From positions 1-64,000 of the forward strand of contig JAEWPV010000002.1 in the NCBI GenBank assembly GCA_023460535.1: a stretch of DNA of 64,000 nt, given 5' to 3'. A model generated the notes under the pieces. That model did no database searches and was not told where the DNA came from. It was given only the letters and a program-made list of their open reading frames with translations. Shown piece after piece: positions 43,422-51,682 of the stretch. Origin of the DNA: Bacillota bacterium. Lineage in GTDB: Bacteria > Bacillota > Clostridia > Oscillospirales > Ruminococcaceae. The position numbers and the translations under genes were made by a program. Each line of letters begins with the position of its first letter. Position 1 is the first letter of the stretch.

Positions 43422-46148
43422 CTAATAAATAGCATCAAGGTATTCTCTGTGTCTAGTTTCAATCTTTTTCAAATTAACCTTAAACTCCGCAATCGCAGCG
43501 TCCTTGCTTTTGTTCTCTTTAAGATATGCTCGCACAATGTTCAGCCATTCGCTATCAGCCGAACTGTCTAGGCTGGTATAAAATTGATACTTGTTTCTGT
43601 GTGATTGCTTCATGGTGTTATATATAATGCTGTTGATGTTTTCGCCCCCAAGAAAGTCAACGGTATTAATGGTGTTTTTCATAATGGTTCCCGAAATTAC
43701 CGCTCTTTTATTGCCGTACGCTTCATAAAGGTCGTCAACAACACCGCCGTCACGATAGAGCGTATCATTCGCAAGACGATACTGAAGTCCGGTTTCGGAG
43801 CAGTCCAGCGTCATCCATTCGATTAAAGGCGCAATGTTATCCTTGTGCTGTGAGTTCCTATTCACCATAATCCCAGAATGAATACCGTCAATCGTATTCA
43901 CTCTGGTCGTAAGGCATATTGCCCAGTCGCCTGCGGTATTTTGCAAATAACTTGCATTGCTCAAATGTGCAAGTTGATTTTCGGTTAGGACAAGACCGAA
44001 CACCGGCTTGTCACCTTTTCCGTTCAAGTCTTGATACCACTGCTCGGTAAACGGATCGGTATCCTTTATACAGCCATTATCAAACAATAATTTAGAAATA
44101 TCCAAAAATTCTTCCCACTTTGGATAAATAGTTTTATTGCCGTTGAGCGTTTGATTATAAGCATCGATTCCATCTGTAAACAAAGGCCAAAAACCATAGC
44201 ATCCAGGCATGATATAATAGCCATGTTTTTTTAAGGTTTTCGCCGCTTCCACAAACTTACTCCAATTATCAGAATCTGTACCGATGATTTCGGCAATTTT
44301 ATCCGGATCATCGGTTCCCCACACCTTCTTGGCTATAGAGCGCCGATACATAAATGCATAAACACTTGTTTCATAAGGAAGTGCGATAATGTTTCCATCC
44401 GGATTGGTTCCGGCATCGATTGCAAACTGCGGAATGTCAGCCTTCTTCAAAGCCGTGTCAACGTTAATGCCAAGCTCTTGATAGGTACTGGCATATCCCG
44501 CGTACTTCCCCGCAACAAACTCCTTGGCATAAATTGAAGGAACACTATAGATATCAATCGAGTTTCCATCGCCTTTTTCCAGCGCGTCGACAACTTGAGA
44601 GAGAAAGTTGTTGTCATCGATCGTGGAACCTTGAACGCTATGTATTTTATATTTGAATTCCGGGTGCGACTCGGCATATTTTTTCACTATACCAACTAAT
44701 TCTACATCCATTGAATAAATATTTAACGCGGTATTGATAGAAGGATCGTAATAGTACGTCTCCAACCATTCATATTCTCGTTTTGCTTGTTCTTTAAAAT
44801 TTGCAATGGCAGTCTCTTTGTCTATTCTCCCCGAAAGATATTCTTCAGTGACAATGCGCCATGTATGGGCAATGTTACTCTCCAAGGTGTAATAGCCTTG
44901 TTGCTTTCCGGCGGCAGCTTTTTGGGTGTCATAAAAAACGGCATTCATTACTTGCCCACCCAGAAACCCATTGCCGCTATTTACGCTTTTTAAAACACTA
45001 CCGGAGACAACCGGTCTTTTTGTACCGTAAACCACATTGTTTTGCTTGTGAAGATTGTCATTTGCCAGAAAAGTCTGCAACCCGGTTTCGGAGCAATCCA
45101 GTGTGACCCATTCGATAAAAGGTCTGATTCTATCCTTGAGCTGTGAGTTGTTATTGACAAGAATCGCAGTGCTTCCGCTCAAATCGATATTGATAATCGG
45201 CGGCTGGCAAATAGCCCAATCACCATGGGTGTTGCCCAATGTAAACTCCCATTCATAAAATCGATTCGTAGCTAGACCGAATATCTGGTTTTCAGCTTTC
45301 CCATCTAGGTCCTTAATCCACTGCTCTGAATACTGTAATGATTCCCCTATATAGTTCTTGTTCAGTAGGTGTTTTGAAATATCCATGAATGCTTCCCACT
45401 TAGGGTTAATTTCTTCATTTTTAGGGATCCTCATATCAACGAAGGGCCAGATATCATTCCAACCTGGCGCGATATAGTAGCCGTGTTTTTTTAACGTTTT
45501 TGCTGCCTCCACAAACTTATCCCAGTCTTCGGTATCTGCACCGATAATATCGGCAATGGTATCCGGGTTGTCTGTACCCCAGACAGTCCTGGCTATGGAG
45601 CGGCGATACATAAATACGCCGATATTGGCTTCATAAGGAAGTGTTACAATTTCTCCATCCGGATTTGTTCCTGCTTCAATTGCATACTGCGGAATATCCG
45701 CCTTCCTTAAAGCTGCATCAATATCAATACCAAGCTGTTTGTAAGTGCAGGCATAGCCCGCGTACGCTCCCTTGATAAACTCCTCGGCATACCAACCGGG
45801 GACACAATAAATATCGAGGGCTTCTTCGTTTGCGTTTTCAAGACCAAGGAGAATTTCTCTAAAATAGGTTCCAGCCGCATCCGGAGTATAGTTTATGAGG
45901 TATTCGAACTCCGGATGTAATTGCGCGTATTTAGCAAAGATATCTAGCATTTGCGTATTACATGTGTATACGTTAATCACGCTTTTCTCAATGGAAGAAT
46001 TCGGGCTATTTTCTGTTAATGCGGTTTGATTCTTATCCCAATCCACAACAGAAGCAGTATCAATATACGGATAATGCGTCGAGTTTACTGACAACCCGGC
46101 AATGGCAAGAATAAAGACAACAATAATTTCAGCGCATTTTTTAATCAT
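43422..46148 (-). CDS. Tandem double solute-binding domain protein
   Basis: A 908-residue exported protein made of two homologous family 1 extracellular solute-binding units, about 57-475 and 480-895. Both halves contain the same passages: AGTNPDG, LPYE, FMYRRSIA, VWGT, KFVEAAKTLKKHGYYI and LDCSETGLQ. An N-terminal hydrophobic helix could act as signal or anchor; no lipobox is seen. No permease or ATPase is adjacent, so it may serve as a sensor or scavenger, or work with a distant transporter. A start at ATG 46148 has a weak GGG site. The DNA is AT-richer than its neighbours, suggesting acquisition. Confidence 0.8.
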   Translation of the reverse strand: MIKKCAEIIVVFILAIAGLSVNSTHYPYIDTASVVDWDKNQTALTENSPNSSIEKSVINVYTCNTQMLDIFAKYAQLHPEFEYLINYTPDAAGTYFREILLGLENANEEALDIYCVPGWYAEEFIKGAYAGYACTYKQLGIDIDAALRKADIPQYAIEAGTNPDGEIVTLPYEANIGVFMYRRSIARTVWGTDNPDTIADIIGADTEDWDKFVEAAKTLKKHGYYIAPGWNDIWPFVDMRIPKNEEINPKWEAFMDISKHLLNKNYIGESLQYSEQWIKDLDGKAENQIFGLATNRFYEWEFTLGNTHGDWAICQPPIINIDLSGSTAILVNNNSQLKDRIRPFIEWVTLDCSETGLQTFLANDNLHKQNNVVYGTKRPVVSGSVLKSVNSGNGFLGGQVMNAVFYDTQKAAAGKQQGYYTLESNIAHTWRIVTEEYLSGRIDKETAIANFKEQAKREYEWLETYYYDPSINTALNIYSMDVELVGIVKKYAESHPEFKYKIHSVQGSTIDDNNFLSQVVDALEKGDGNSIDIYSVPSIYAKEFVAGKYAGYASTYQELGINVDTALKKADIPQFAIDAGTNPDGNIIALPYETSVYAFMYRRSIAKKVWGTDDPDKIAEIIGTDSDNWSKFVEAAKTLKKHGYYIMPGCYGFWPLFTDGIDAYNQTLNGNKTIYPKWEEFLDISKLLFDNGCIKDTDPFTEQWYQDLNGKGDKPVFGLVLTENQLAHLSNASYLQNTAGDWAICLTTRVNTIDGIHSGIMVNRNSQHKDNIAPLIEWMTLDCSETGLQYRLANDTLYRDGGVVDDLYEAYGNKRAVISGTIMKNTINTVDFLGGENINSIIYNTMKQSHRNKYQFYTSLDSSADSEWLNIVRAYLKENKSKDAAIAEFKVNLKKIETRHREYLDAIY

Positions 46149-46342
46149 AGATTTTACCCATCTTTCACACAGTTCTACTTAATACCATTTCTACGAGTTT
46201 GTATCTTGAGAAAAATCGCTGTCACATTATTGTGTTGTTCCGACGTTATACAAACAGCAGAATAAAGCTCATGCCAATCACCAAAAACCTAGGAAAATAG
46301 GGTTTTCAAACTAGTTCAACAATTGATATTTCGACTGAATCT

Positions 46343-46377
46343 ATTATAACTTTCGATGTTTTTAGTATCAATTGATA
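46343..46377 (-). promoter_or_regulatory. Promoter and palindromic operator of the double binding protein gene
   Basis: On the minus strand TTGATA (46371-46366) and TATAAT (46348-46343) are exactly 17 bp apart. The -35 is half of the palindrome TATCAATTGATA (46366-46377), which extends to 14 bp. The same arrangement recurs at 46931-46965. The transcript would have about 185 nt before the coding start. Confidence 0.65.
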
Positions 46378-46527
46378 CCAAACAAAAAGAATGATTAACC
46401 TATCGCTTGTGCGAATAAATACAGTTTATATATACATTCTTGCACCGGTATGCATTCAGTGATAATATGAGCAATTAACAGAAAACATAGGAGAGAGGAG
46501 GTGTGTACTTTCGTAAACGCTATAGTA

Positions 46528-46678
46528 CTAGAGGACAGGGAGGCGAAGAGCACAGTGCAGTAATTCCTTTATCCACATCAAAAACACTGTTTTGATGAAA
46601 GCATCCGAGGATGAGTAACCTGAACCCGAAAAATCAAAAATACACATGCAATGAGAACTGCAAGCAATCTTTTAACAT
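46528..46678 (-). pseudogene. Decayed gene for a small secreted protein
   Basis: ATG 46678 follows AAGGAG (46684-46689) but the frame stops after 14 codons. Reading across one lost base in an A-run and one in a T-run gives a signal-peptide-like sequence (RLLAVLIACVFLIF) followed by a Ser/Gly-rich start (SGSGYSSSDA), before a stop at 46528. It lies below the second promoter copy. Sequencing error in homopolymers is the alternative. The rest of 46149-47095 shows nothing else I can name. Confidence 0.4.
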
Positions 46679-46930
46679 GTTTTCTCCTTATTCTTTTAAG
46701 ATCCTGTTTACATAATAGCTTTTTTCTTCTGTTCAGAGTGGGTGTGGCAAGAAAATCAACAATCCTGCGGCTCTTTTACTCGCAGTGGTTCTTTTAAATA
46801 GTACACCACACAGATATCTTGATAGTTATCTTCGTCCTTAATTCGCACTATTACTAAGCATGCAACTTCCTCTAGTTAAACGGCAATTTCCCATTATTTA
46901 ATCCAAACATTTTTCAATTCGACTAAATTA

Positions 46931-46965
46931 ATTATAACCTTCCACTTTTTCCATATCAATTGATA
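46931..46965 (-). promoter_or_regulatory. Second copy of the promoter/operator
   Basis: TTGATA (46959-46954) and TATAAT (46936-46931) on the minus strand, again with a 17-bp spacer and the palindrome TATCAATTGATA (46954-46965). About 60 bp around it match the region 46328-46390. It would transcribe toward the decayed gene at 46678, with a leader of about 245 nt. Confidence 0.6.
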
Positions 46966-46969
46966 CCAA

Positions 46970-47000
46970 ATAAAAAGACCCACAATCTAAATCGTGAGCC
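46970..47000 (-). terminator. Intrinsic terminator below the tRNA genes
   Basis: On the minus strand GGCTCACGAT pairs with ATTGTGGGTC around TTAG, with several G-U pairs, and is followed by TTTTTATTT. It would stop transcription coming from the tRNA-Ser genes. Confidence 0.5.
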
Positions 47001-47048
47001 AGGTAAATTACATATTCTTCTTTTATCTTAAAATCACTACGTTATATT

Positions 47049-47082
47049 ACGAGAAAGCCTAAGCACACTTAGACTTTCTCGT
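47049..47082 (-). terminator. Strong hairpin after tRNA-Ser(GCT)
   Basis: ACGAGAAAG-C-CTAAG (47049-47063) pairs with CTTAG-A-CTTTCTCGT (47068-47082) over a CACA loop with one mismatch. It has no long T-run, so RNA processing or termination are both possible. Confidence 0.5.
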
Positions 47083-47095
47083 GATATAATGTTTT

Positions 47096-47185
47096 TGGCG
47101 GAGAAGGAGGGATTTGAACCCTCGCGCCAGTTTCCCGACCTACTCCCTTAGCAGGGGAGCCTCTTCACCACTTGAGTACTTCTCC
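47096..47185 (-). tRNA. tRNA-Ser (anticodon GCT)
   Basis: The minus strand folds as a serine tRNA with a long variable arm. Acceptor arm GGAGAAG/CTTCTCC, anticodon loop CTGCTAA, T-loop GGTTCAAATCC, discriminator G and encoded CCA (47096-47098). It reads AGC/AGU codons. Confidence 0.95.
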
Positions 47186-47265
47186 GTATGGTGACTAATG
47201 AAAGATGTATATATTTAAGCCCGTGGCGGTCGCTGTTGCTCCCCGCCGCAAGCCATAATCGGCGT

Positions 47266-47352
47266 TGGCGGAGAGGAAGGGATTCGAACCCTTGGTTCTT
47301 TCGAATCACTGGTTTTCAAGACCAGCTCCATAAACCACTCGGACACCTCTCC
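47266..47352 (-). tRNA. tRNA-Ser (anticodon TGA)
   Basis: The minus strand folds as a second serine tRNA with acceptor GGAGAGG/CCTCTCC, anticodon loop CTTGAAA, long variable arm, T-loop GGTTCGAATCC and encoded CCA. It lies 80 bp upstream of the GCT tRNA and is probably cotranscribed. Confidence 0.95.
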
Positions 47353-47560
47353 AACTGTGACGCATCATATGATAACATATTTGACGCACTTAGTCAACAG
47401 TTTTGGCGTCTGTTCTACAGCATTTTGCATCCTGTGTTAAGGCATCCATATATGTGTGCAGGCTGCATACCATATAACCCATAAAATATTGTATAATGCA
47501 AATGATGTTTACCTGAATATGCGTTATCAGAAAATTATAGAGAAACGGAGTTGATTTGAA

Positions 47561-48352
47561 GTGAATCGATGCGTTATGCTTACCTTTGTTCTTCTGTTTG
47601 CTTTGTGTTTAGTCGCATGCTCATCCCCTGCACAAAAATCGCAGCCTGAACCCGAGCCGGTTGTTTCTGTGGAACCATCCTCTTCCGAAGAATCGGAAAG
47701 TGCGCCTTTGGCAATTGTAGTGTTTGATGACGCGATTCTTGAGATCGCGGTTCGCAAGGCGATCAACAAGCCCCACGGCGACATCACGCTAGAAGAAGCC
47801 GCACAAGTTCAATCGCTTAATGTAAGTAATGGCAGCTTTGGTGAGAGAAACGACAGCAACAATATTAAGGATATCAGTGCGCTCGGGTATTTTACAGGAC
47901 TAAAAGAATTGGATATTTCATTTAACGGAATATCAGATTTATCCCCGCTGAGCGAAATATCTAGCCTGGAGACGTTGGTGTTTAACGGCACCTTGGTGGA
48001 AGACCTGACTCCCCTCAAAGACTTGACAAACCTAAACTGCCTGGTGTTTTGCTGGCTGCACGGAGATAGCGGCATCCCTGCCGGCATTGGTAGTTTAGAC
48101 GCACTATCCGGTCTTAAAAACCTGGAACATATCGATGCCAAAAATGCGGGCATAACCGACATTACGGCGCTTGCCAACCTGCCAAAGCTTTGGGATGTTC
48201 AACTCAACGACAATATGATTGCCGACATAACTCCTCTTGCGCGCCTAACCGGCCTTCAGATTGTTCTTCTGGAAGGAAACCCTGTTACAGATTACAGTCC
48301 GCTCAAGGACGTCTATGCCCAGCTGAATGGTAAGGATTTTGAGCTAACATGA
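47561..48352 (+). CDS. Leucine-rich repeat lipoprotein
   Basis: A 263-residue surface lipoprotein. The signal peptide ends in LVAC (Cys20), followed by a Pro/Glu/Ser spacer and then about six internalin-like repeats of 21-23 residues with the LxxLxxLxFNxxxxDLxPL pattern from about residue 100. GTG 47561 follows GGAG at 10 nt. TATAAT at 47492-47497 may be its -10. Such repeats mediate protein binding at the cell surface; the partner is unknown. Confidence 0.85.
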   Translation: MNRCVMLTFVLLFALCLVACSSPAQKSQPEPEPVVSVEPSSSEESESAPLAIVVFDDAILEIAVRKAINKPHGDITLEEAAQVQSLNVSNGSFGERNDSNNIKDISALGYFTGLKELDISFNGISDLSPLSEISSLETLVFNGTLVEDLTPLKDLTNLNCLVFCWLHGDSGIPAGIGSLDALSGLKNLEHIDAKNAGITDITALANLPKLWDVQLNDNMIADITPLARLTGLQIVLLEGNPVTDYSPLKDVYAQLNGKDFELT

Positions 48353-48398
48353 TTTCCTGATTTCTAAAGCATAACTGCATTATCTCTTTGCAACCAAA

Positions 48399-48435
48399 GG
48401 CACCCCCAACCGACATCAAACGGGTTGGGGGTGCC
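48399..48435. terminator. Stem-loop between converging genes
   Basis: GGCACCCCCAACC (48399-48411) and its complement (48423-48435) form a perfect 13-bp stem. Neither flank has a T-run, so it may be a weak bidirectional terminator. Confidence 0.5.
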
Positions 48436-48490
48436 GTGCATTGATACCTATTCAAGTTAATTTGTTGCATATCTGTTTCGTGGATTGTTT

Positions 48491-48745
48491 CTATGCCTTT
48501 CTCTTTACCGCATTTACAATTAGCAGTAAGATGATTGCCCCTAAAACAGCCACAAACAGGCTCCAAAGATTAAAGCCCGTAATTCCTGCGCCGCCAATCA
48601 GGTTCATGGTAAGACCACCGATAAACCCGCCGATAATGCCTACAATAATATTTTTGCCTGCGCCCATCTTTTTGTCGTTGCCTGTTATTTTGCTCGCAAT
48701 CCAACCGGCGAGCGAGCCGATAATCAGCCAGCCGATAATACCCAT
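48491..48745 (-). CDS. GlsB/YeaQ/YmgE family stress-associated membrane protein
   Basis: An 84-residue Gly-rich protein with three predicted membrane helices: GWLIIGSLAGWIA, IIVGIIGGFIGGL and the C-terminal FVAVLGAIILLLIV, ending in KRKA. This is the usual length and pattern of the transglycosylase-associated (GlsB) family, linked to envelope stress in other bacteria. ATG 48745 follows GGGAGG with 8 nt spacing. Function here is not known. Confidence 0.88.
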   Translation of the reverse strand: MGIIGWLIIGSLAGWIASKITGNDKKMGAGKNIIVGIIGGFIGGLTMNLIGGAGITGFNLWSLFVAVLGAIILLLIVNAVKRKA

Positions 48746-49011
48746 ATAATAAGCCTCCCTTATTGGCTAGTATTTGCTCAGACGCAGCTATCATTCGCAG
48801 TGTCATAAAAGCAAAACTTGGCTGCATAATAAGGAGCAACACCTACAAATCATAGCATATTTGTACTGCATTGTGATATAATGAGACAAGCAACTGAGAA
48901 AACAGATTCACGGTCACATTGGCGTGAAAGAAATTTTCATTTTTTTGTTTGATTCAACGCAAAGTGTATTAGCTGTTTACCGTGTGTCTTGTAAAGAAGG
49001 AAGTGTCTGTT

Positions 49012-49596
49012 ATGAGTAAAACCGTTTGGAAAGCGGGAACACTGCTTGCCCCTGTGCCGCTTGCGATGGTAACGTGCGGAACGATGGAAAAACCGAACAT
49101 CATCACCATTGCATGGACCGGGATTGTAAACTCTTACCCCGCTATGACCTATATTTCGGTTCGCCCCTCGCGCTACTCGCATGCGATTATTAAGGAGTCG
49201 GGCGAGTTTGCCATAAACCTGACAACCTCTGCACTAATCCGTGCGGCGGATTTTTGCGGGGTAAAAAGCGGCGAAAAGGTAGATAAGTTTGCAAAGATGC
49301 ATCTAACCCCCGCCGCTGCTTCGATGATTGGCGCACCGCTGATTGAAGAAAGCCCCGTCAGCCTGGAGTGCCGCGTAACCGAAATAAAGTCTCTTGGTAC
49401 GCACGATATGTTTCTGGCAGAGATCCTGTGTGTGGATGTGGACGATAAGTATATCGACGAAAATGGCAAACTGCTACTACACAAAAGCTCACTTGCCGCT
49501 TATTCGCACGGCGAGTATTTTGCGCTAGGCAAGCGGCTGGGCTCGTTTGGCTACAGCGTAAAAAAGAAGCCCAAAAACCCAAAGGAGAATCGCTGA
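49012..49596 (+). CDS. Flavin reductase family protein
   Basis: A 194-residue FMN-binding split-barrel protein. PAMTYISVRPSRYSH and GEFAINLTT fit the flavin reductase-like (DIM6/NTAB) family that binds FMN and reduces or transfers electrons to partner proteins. ATG 49012 follows AAGGAAG with 8 nt spacing. TATAAT at 48877-48882 may be its -10. It is monocistronic with a strong terminator. Confidence 0.88.
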   Translation: MSKTVWKAGTLLAPVPLAMVTCGTMEKPNIITIAWTGIVNSYPAMTYISVRPSRYSHAIIKESGEFAINLTTSALIRAADFCGVKSGEKVDKFAKMHLTPAAASMIGAPLIEESPVSLECRVTEIKSLGTHDMFLAEILCVDVDDKYIDENGKLLLHKSSLAAYSHGEYFALGKRLGSFGYSVKKKPKNPKENR

Positions 49597-49617
49597 ATCA
49601 AAGCGGCAATATAGAGT

Positions 49618-49655
49618 GCAGCCGATATCCCCGTACGGATATCGGCTGCTTTTTT
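49618..49655 (+). terminator. Strong intrinsic terminator
   Basis: GCAGCCGATATCC (49618-49630) and its complement (49637-49649) form a perfect 13-bp stem followed by TTTTTT. It ends the flavin reductase gene. Confidence 0.9.
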
Positions 49656-49669
49656 GTTTGCCTATCGCA

Positions 49670-50035
49670 CTATGCCCACTCGTAACCCGCCGAGGATAGC
49701 TTTTCCACCGCTCGCGGGTAGTCCGCCTCTTTAACAAGCAGGTAGTCGGTGTCGTAGGTCGAAAAGGTCACCACGCTGATGCCTGCCTGCGCAAGGGGAG
49801 CCGTCAGATTTGCGAGTACGCCAACCAGCGAAAAATCCATCGAACCACATACGCGAAACCCGCAAAAGTCGTCCTCAACCGCAATACACCCTTTTGGGAG
49901 CTGTTCGCTGGGACAGATTAGCGACACCTCATCATCGGTCTTCGTCAGTGAAAAAAACGGTGCATCTAGGCTGATCCCCGCAAGATTACCCAGCTTGCAT
50001 ACCGCCAAACGGTACGGCAATGTTTGAAGCTTCAT
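49670..50035 (-). CDS. ACT domain-containing protein
   Basis: A 121-residue protein with two ACT-like halves: residues 10-60 (FFSLTKTDDEVSLICPSE) and 63-120 (DFSLVGVLANLTAPLAQAGISVVTFSTYDTDYLLV). The pattern matches small stand-alone ACT proteins that bind amino acids and regulate enzymes. ATG 50035 lies 27 bp after the next gene's stop on this strand, so both may be cotranscribed. The ligand is unknown. Confidence 0.82.
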   Translation of the reverse strand: MKLQTLPYRLAVCKLGNLAGISLDAPFFSLTKTDDEVSLICPSEQLPKGCIAVEDDFCGFRVCGSMDFSLVGVLANLTAPLAQAGISVVTFSTYDTDYLLVKEADYPRAVEKLSSAGYEWA

Positions 50036-50062
50036 GCGTTAACCCGCCTTTCGGTTTGAAGT

Positions 50063-51463
50063 CTAGCTTGCCCTGCGCCGTTCGAAAATTCGCACAAGCG
50101 AGGTTATCATCGTTTTTGCGTTAAGCAGTATCAGCACAACCGCTAACGCGATCTGTATGGGCATAGAATATGGCGGCTCGAATATGGCGACGAGTACTTG
50201 CCCCAGCAACAGCAAAAGGTTCAGCCCAAGCCTTCCCCATGCAACGTGTACCGGGATGTAGCGGCGGGAGTGCACAGCGCGAAATACAAACACAGCAAAA
50301 TAGCTGATAAAGGTCGCAAACGCCGCGCCGTTAGCGCCGAAGATGGGGATTAGCGTAAAGTTCAGCGCTACATTGATAACAGCACCTGTTAGGGTTGTTA
50401 TCATCGTCATGATGTTGCGTTTTTCCGACATATAGATGCTGGAGAAGAAGGAGGCAAAGCAGGAGAACACCACAGACAGGATTAAGTACGGCACATACAC
50501 CCAGGAGCTGAAGTATTCCTTGTCCAGCAGCAGGGTAGTCAGAGGCTTTATCAGCAACACCGTGCCCGCGCCGATGGCAAACAACACCGATTGGTATCCG
50601 TCAAACACCGTGGAATAAAACCGCGCCTTGGTACGCATATCCTCGTTCGAAAACGCAGATAGCTGCCAGGCCTGCATGAAGATGCCAGACACCGCCGTGA
50701 TGATCGTGGGTATCTTGTAGGCGATGGAGTATAAACCGTTGGTTTGTGCCCCCAACAGTCCTGTTACGATGTATCGGTCCGAAAGGTTGGTTACCCAAAA
50801 GAATATGGTGTTGGGGATAAGCGGAATGGCGTACAGCAACATGGCCCGCCATACAGCCTTGTTCACCCGAGGTCCTTTAAAATATCTCCACAGCCCCGCT
50901 ACCCATGTGAGAAACAGCGCGGACAGGATGTCTGCCAGAATAACAGCCAAAACGTAGCCGGTAATGCCAAGATTAAACACCACCAACCCCATGATGTTAA
51001 ATACAAGCACCATCACGGTGGATAATACCCCGTCAAACGCAAACAGGCGAACATACCCCTTAGCGCGTACAAACTGTGCGCAGATGCCCTTTAAGGAGGA
51101 CGCCAGCACAAACAAATACACCAGCGGCGTATAGCCGGTGATAAACGGAATTAAGGAAAACAACGGGTAAAACGCCGCAAACACGGCAAAGCCGATTAGC
51201 ACGGTCAGTATGCCGGAGGTAAATACATCATCCTTACGCACGGTATTATCCAGACCAAAGCGAATAACCCCCTCGCCAATACACATAGCGACGATGGGGA
51301 TCATAAAGTTTGCCGTACCTGTCACAAGCTCCACGACGCTGTAGTCGGCAGGGGATAGGATTCTTGTGTAGATGGGCATGAGCAAAAACACAAGAACCTT
51401 GGAGCTGAATGTGCCGATGGCAAAAATCACCGTATTAAGTACAAGCTTTTTGTACCGATTCAT
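50063..51463 (-). CDS. Polysaccharide/lipid-linked oligosaccharide flippase (MATE/MOP-like)
   Basis: A 466-residue protein with 12-14 predicted membrane helices throughout. The N-terminal KLVLNTVIFAIGTFSSKVLVFLLMPIYTRIL pattern, split here by the first helices, is typical of the polysaccharide biosynthesis (Wzx/RfbX, PST) family. It would translocate a lipid-linked glycan. No glycosyltransferase genes are adjacent, and the synthase-type operon at 25-43 kb does not need a flippase, so its partner pathway is elsewhere. The start ATG 51463 has a weak GGGG site. Confidence 0.85.
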   Translation of the reverse strand: MNRYKKLVLNTVIFAIGTFSSKVLVFLLMPIYTRILSPADYSVVELVTGTANFMIPIVAMCIGEGVIRFGLDNTVRKDDVFTSGILTVLIGFAVFAAFYPLFSLIPFITGYTPLVYLFVLASSLKGICAQFVRAKGYVRLFAFDGVLSTVMVLVFNIMGLVVFNLGITGYVLAVILADILSALFLTWVAGLWRYFKGPRVNKAVWRAMLLYAIPLIPNTIFFWVTNLSDRYIVTGLLGAQTNGLYSIAYKIPTIITAVSGIFMQAWQLSAFSNEDMRTKARFYSTVFDGYQSVLFAIGAGTVLLIKPLTTLLLDKEYFSSWVYVPYLILSVVFSCFASFFSSIYMSEKRNIMTMITTLTGAVINVALNFTLIPIFGANGAAFATFISYFAVFVFRAVHSRRYIPVHVAWGRLGLNLLLLLGQVLVAIFEPPYSMPIQIALAVVLILLNAKTMITSLVRIFERRRAS

Positions 51464-51547
51464 TCTGATAACCCCACAGGTTACATTTTTCTTATATAGT
51501 TAGCTATACCATGATGAAAAGGCGCATTCAAGGTATGCAAATACAAA

Positions 51548-51599
51548 GCGGTGCAACGGTGTTTCAGGCACATCTGCAACCAAACACCTTATGCACCGC
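51548..51599 (-). terminator. Stem-loop after the peptidase gene
   Basis: GCGGTGCA (51548-51555) pairs with TGCACCGC (51592-51599), with an inner GGTGTTT/AACACC stem. On the minus strand it is followed by a T-rich tail (TTTGTATTTG). Confidence 0.65.
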
Positions 51600-51682
51600 C
51601 GTAAACTCGCGTTGAGTTGACGAGAACAGAACCCTTTCATCGATTATAACACGGCTTTGCAAACTATGAAAGGGTTAATTTG

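Noticed and set aside
48399..48435. Hairpin as a possible small RNA
   Set aside because: It has no promoter or T-run; it is more simply a spacer stem between converging genes.
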